NCBI GenBank assembly: GCA_030609135.1
Contig: JAUWCU010000008.1
Location: forward strand, 1 to 37,047
Source: Candidatus Stahliibacteriota bacterium
GTDB taxonomy: Bacteria > Hydrothermota > Tepidihabitantia > SM23-42
Direction of reading: 5' to 3'
Length of the DNA stretch: 37,047 nt
The position numbers were made by a program, and so were the translations under genes. The notes under the pieces were generated by a model. The model was given only the letters and a program-made list of their open reading frames with translations, searched no databases and was not told the origin of the DNA. Positions 34,592 to 37,047 of this stretch are shown one piece after another (position 1 is the first letter of the stretch; every line of letters starts with the position of its first letter).

Positions 34592-34750
34592 ATGCCTATA
34601 AAGAAACGATTCTTTACGCGCGAATACCGTTTTATGAAGCGGAAAAAACAATGGAAGCCGTTTCGTTTTGTCGGCTTGGGGCTTATCTTGATGATCGTAA
34701 TAATCTTTTGTTTCTGCAAATTCATATTGGGGATAGATTTTGGTTTTTGA
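34592..34750 (+). CDS. 52 aa basic single-pass membrane protein
   Basis: MPIKKRFFTREYRFMKRKKQWKPFRFVGLGLILMIVIIFCFCKFILGIDFGF; fills the dacB-dipeptidase gap and overlaps the next start. Confidence 0.5.
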   Translation: MPIKKRFFTREYRFMKRKKQWKPFRFVGLGLILMIVIIFCFCKFILGIDFGF

Positions 34751-35609
34751 TCTGCACTGCGATACACCGCATAACATCATCAAAGGTAAGTTCAATCACG
34801 TAAAACCTGATACATTACACCGCGACAACTACCTTGGTGCAGTTTTTGCTCATTTCATAGAACCTAAGATAAAGCACCCGTTTGTTGACGCGGTTAAGCT
34901 GCTGTCATCGACTATCGCTTATACAGAGAAGAAAAAAGCGATTCAGATTATCCGTTCTTATAAGAATCTAAACACCAAAAAGCTCAACCTTTTGCTCGGG
35001 GTTGAGGGCGGTCATATTTTTGATAATACATTCAAGCAATTTGAGGTATTCTATGATACGGGCGTACGTGTCTTCACTTTGACCTGGAACAACTCAAATA
35101 AACTTGCCCATGCTGCCTTAGAAGCAGATAAGAAAGGTCTGACTAAGAAGGGTAAGCAGTTTATTAAAGAGATGGCTAATTATGATATAATAATTGATCT
35201 CTCGCACGCCTCAACCAAGACAGTACTTGATGTATGTGGGTTGTGCGAGAATCAGGTTATTGCCTCGCATTCATGTGTTCGGGCATTGAACAAAACTTTT
35301 TTTAGAAACATAGCGGATATGGCGATCAAAGCGATTATTGAAAAGAATGGTCTTGTCGGTATTAATTTTTCAAATTACCATCTTGGGAATCACAGCATTA
35401 TTGACCACATTGATTATTTGACTGAAAATTTCGGTATTGACTCAGTCGCGATTGGCAGTGATTTTGACGGCATAAACGATGCAGTGATCAAGAGCCCAGC
35501 AGGTTTACAAGATCTGGAAAAAGAACTTTTGGAAAAAGGCTATAAGAAGTCAGACGTAGAAAAAATATTCAGCGGGAATTTTTTGCGCCTCTTTAAAAAG
35601 ATGGAGTAG
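34740..35609 (+). CDS. Membrane dipeptidase (renal dipeptidase, M19), TTG start
   Basis: DLHCDT, LGVEGGH, IDLSHAS, IASHSCVRAL, AIGSDFDG metal-site motifs. Confidence 0.95.
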   Translation: MVFDLHCDTPHNIIKGKFNHVKPDTLHRDNYLGAVFAHFIEPKIKHPFVDAVKLLSSTIAYTEKKKAIQIIRSYKNLNTKKLNLLLGVEGGHIFDNTFKQFEVFYDTGVRVFTLTWNNSNKLAHAALEADKKGLTKKGKQFIKEMANYDIIIDLSHASTKTVLDVCGLCENQVIASHSCVRALNKTFFRNIADMAIKAIIEKNGLVGINFSNYHLGNHSIIDHIDYLTENFGIDSVAIGSDFDGINDAVIKSPAGLQDLEKELLEKGYKKSDVEKIFSGNFLRLFKKME

Positions 35610-35635
35610 TGGCTTGATTTATCAAGAGAGTAGAT

Positions 35636-35716
35636 GGAGTGCAACGGCTTGCCGTTGCATGCAGTAGCCCCGATAGAACGGGATTTTCGTTACACTCCAA
35701 CAAGCTACTGCACTCC
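35636..35716. repeat. Intergenic palindrome related to the inner part of folC insertion 2
   Basis: GGAGTGCAACGGCTTGCCGTTGCATGCA ... CTGCACTCC. Confidence 0.8.
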
Positions 35717-35767
35717 GTAGCCATAGGTCTGATCCTTCAACTGTGTTCCCCTCGATATACTCGGGAG

Positions 35768-35850
35768 AGGCAGGAAGTAAGAAGCAGGAAGCAGGAAGTA
35801 AGAAGCAAGAAGTAGGAAGTAGGAAGCAGGAAGTAAGAAGTAAGAAGCAA
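35768..35850 (+). repeat. ~7 bp tandem repeat GAAGYAG/GAAGTAA
   Basis: aggaagtaagaagcaggaagcaggaagtaagaagcaagaag... Confidence 0.9.
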
Positions 35851-35995
35851 AACCCAAGATTCAAGAAGCAGGTATTCTGTTTAGGATTTTGTATATTTGA
35901 TATTATTTTGGAATTTGGTGCTTGGAATTTGCAAATGGTCATATCCGTTTACATCTGCATTCATCTATCTTCATCTATTTCTCCGAAGGAGAAAA

Positions 35996-36068
35996 TGGAG
36001 GTGAGCGGACTCGAACCGCTGACCTGTGCGTTGCAAACGCACTGCTCTCCCGCCTGAGCTACACCCCC
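35996..36068 (-). tRNA. tRNA-Ala(TGC), CCA not encoded
   Basis: Minus: GGGGGTGTAGCTCAGGCGGGAGAGCAGTGCGTTTGCAACGCACAGGTCAGCGGTTCGAGTCCGCTCACCTCCA; acceptor stem GGGGGTG/CACCTCC. Confidence 0.95.
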
Positions 36069-36070
36069 GT

Positions 36071-36240
36071 ACAGATCGGTTGCGTTGATGGGTTACGAAA
36101 CCCGAAAAACCTTTAAGACAGAATTTTAATACCAAACAGATCGGTTGCGTTTGTCGGTTTCGCGTTGTAATCGATATTTTACAGAAATCGAAAAACGATT
36201 ATCGATAACGAATCGCTTTTCGCAACCGAGAACCACAAAC
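36071..36240. repeat. Direct repeats ACAGATCGGTTGCGTT plus AT-rich hairpins next to tRNA-Ala
   Basis: acagatcggttgcgttgatgggttacg (36071) and acagatcggttgcgtttgtcggtttcg (36136). Confidence 0.75.
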
Positions 36241-36246
36241 GTTCCG

Positions 36247-37041
36247 TCAAAATCTTCCGAAGTTCAGTTCAAGACCGAATGAATTAAGAATGGTTACGTC
36301 TTTGTCAAAGAGGCGTTCCTGGTTCAAATGGAAATCAAGTCTGAACTCCCTGATTCTTATACTTATACCAGGTTCCACAATCCACTCGGGTGATTCAAAC
36401 CCGTCGACAAAGTCCTCTTTAACACCGAAAACTAATGCTACCTTTCTACTTATCGGCAGATCTAATCCCGCATGGATATGGGTATAATCATTCGCAATAT
36501 CACCACGGCTAAAGTCGTATTCAGCAATAAGGAAAATAAATCCTTCATTGAAAATAAGACGCTGCAGCATTAACCCGATTCTATGCCGGTAATACTCATA
36601 AGGTTCGCTCCACGAGGCCACTGAATATTTGGGCGTGATGATATAGTCGCCTCTTCTTTTTGCCAAACGTGCGTTGAACGTGAACCATTCTTCATTGGTC
36701 GCATCGTGGATCAAAAAAGAGATGTCAAAGCGGCGGTTGAAAAAAAATCTACCCATACCGATTCCAAAGGTCGACTGGTCTTCTGCCGGTGAACCGCATA
36801 TGCCGATTTCGAATTTCTTCAGACTGATTGCGTAACCAAGGTTGAATCCACGGTTTCCTACAGGGTTCTGCCAGACACCGAATGTACCGAATTTGGGCAA
36901 TGGAGCCATTACCACTCCGTAATCATCAATTCCAGATCTGATATCGCCATAGATATTGTTTTGGTACATTACTAATTGGTGTGGATACACGCCGATGTTC
37001 ACTATATCATCAATATAGTCACCAGCCATTAATATATCCAT
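36247..37041 (-). CDS. Outer-membrane beta-barrel-like protein, probably truncated by window edge
   Basis: Alternating amphipathic strands, terminal aromatic SFGLELNFGRF; ORF open to the window edge. Confidence 0.6.
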   Translation of the reverse strand: MDILMAGDYIDDIVNIGVYPHQLVMYQNNIYGDIRSGIDDYGVVMAPLPKFGTFGVWQNPVGNRGFNLGYAISLKKFEIGICGSPAEDQSTFGIGMGRFFFNRRFDISFLIHDATNEEWFTFNARLAKRRGDYIITPKYSVASWSEPYEYYRHRIGLMLQRLIFNEGFIFLIAEYDFSRGDIANDYTHIHAGLDLPISRKVALVFGVKEDFVDGFESPEWIVEPGISIRIREFRLDFHLNQERLFDKDVTILNSFGLELNFGRF

Positions 37042-37047
37042 CCTGGT

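Noticed and set aside
35768-35850. Tandem GAAGCAG/GAAGTAA as a regulatory array
   Set aside because: Low-complexity microsatellite-like sequence with no phase or position relation to a promoter.
1-37047. Transposase, integrase, RAYT or reverse transcriptase to mobilise the repeats
   Set aside because: None recognised in any frame of the ORF track; any mobilising enzyme must be outside the window.

Overview
37 kb bacterial window, probably from a MAG of a WOR-3/Stahlbacteria-like lineage (weak inference from gene style). It has two parts. About 1-20.9 kb is accessory-like: HicBA, secreted beta-helix and beta-propeller proteins with related C-terminal tails, a lipoprotein serpin, a heterodimeric ABC exporter, two Hsp20-like mini-genes, a diguanylate cyclase, an AbfB lipoprotein and an RRM protein, separated by dense, mosaic, palindromic intergenic repeats. 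About 21-37 kb is housekeeping-like: folC, nadC, uvrB, a GH13-like protein, hslU, a Usp-like protein, a PTS EIIA, a YceD-like protein, dacB, an M19 dipeptidase, tRNA-Ala and an outer-membrane-like protein. The strongest signal is folC: it is interrupted three times, always in frame and without a stop, by palindromic elements (about 84, 324 and 60 bp). These are related to each other or to intergenic repeats in the same window, and resemble Rickettsia palindromic elements in behaviour. Other signals: hairpin pairs with compensatory stem changes, a 434 bp element bounded by 31 bp inverted repeats, a GH13 homologue lacking catalytic residues, a pseudo-receiver, an ABC pair with a complementary degenerate ATP site, two genes whose expected start codon is ATA, and a predicted leaderless promoter. 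All family names come from reading the translations; no searches were run.
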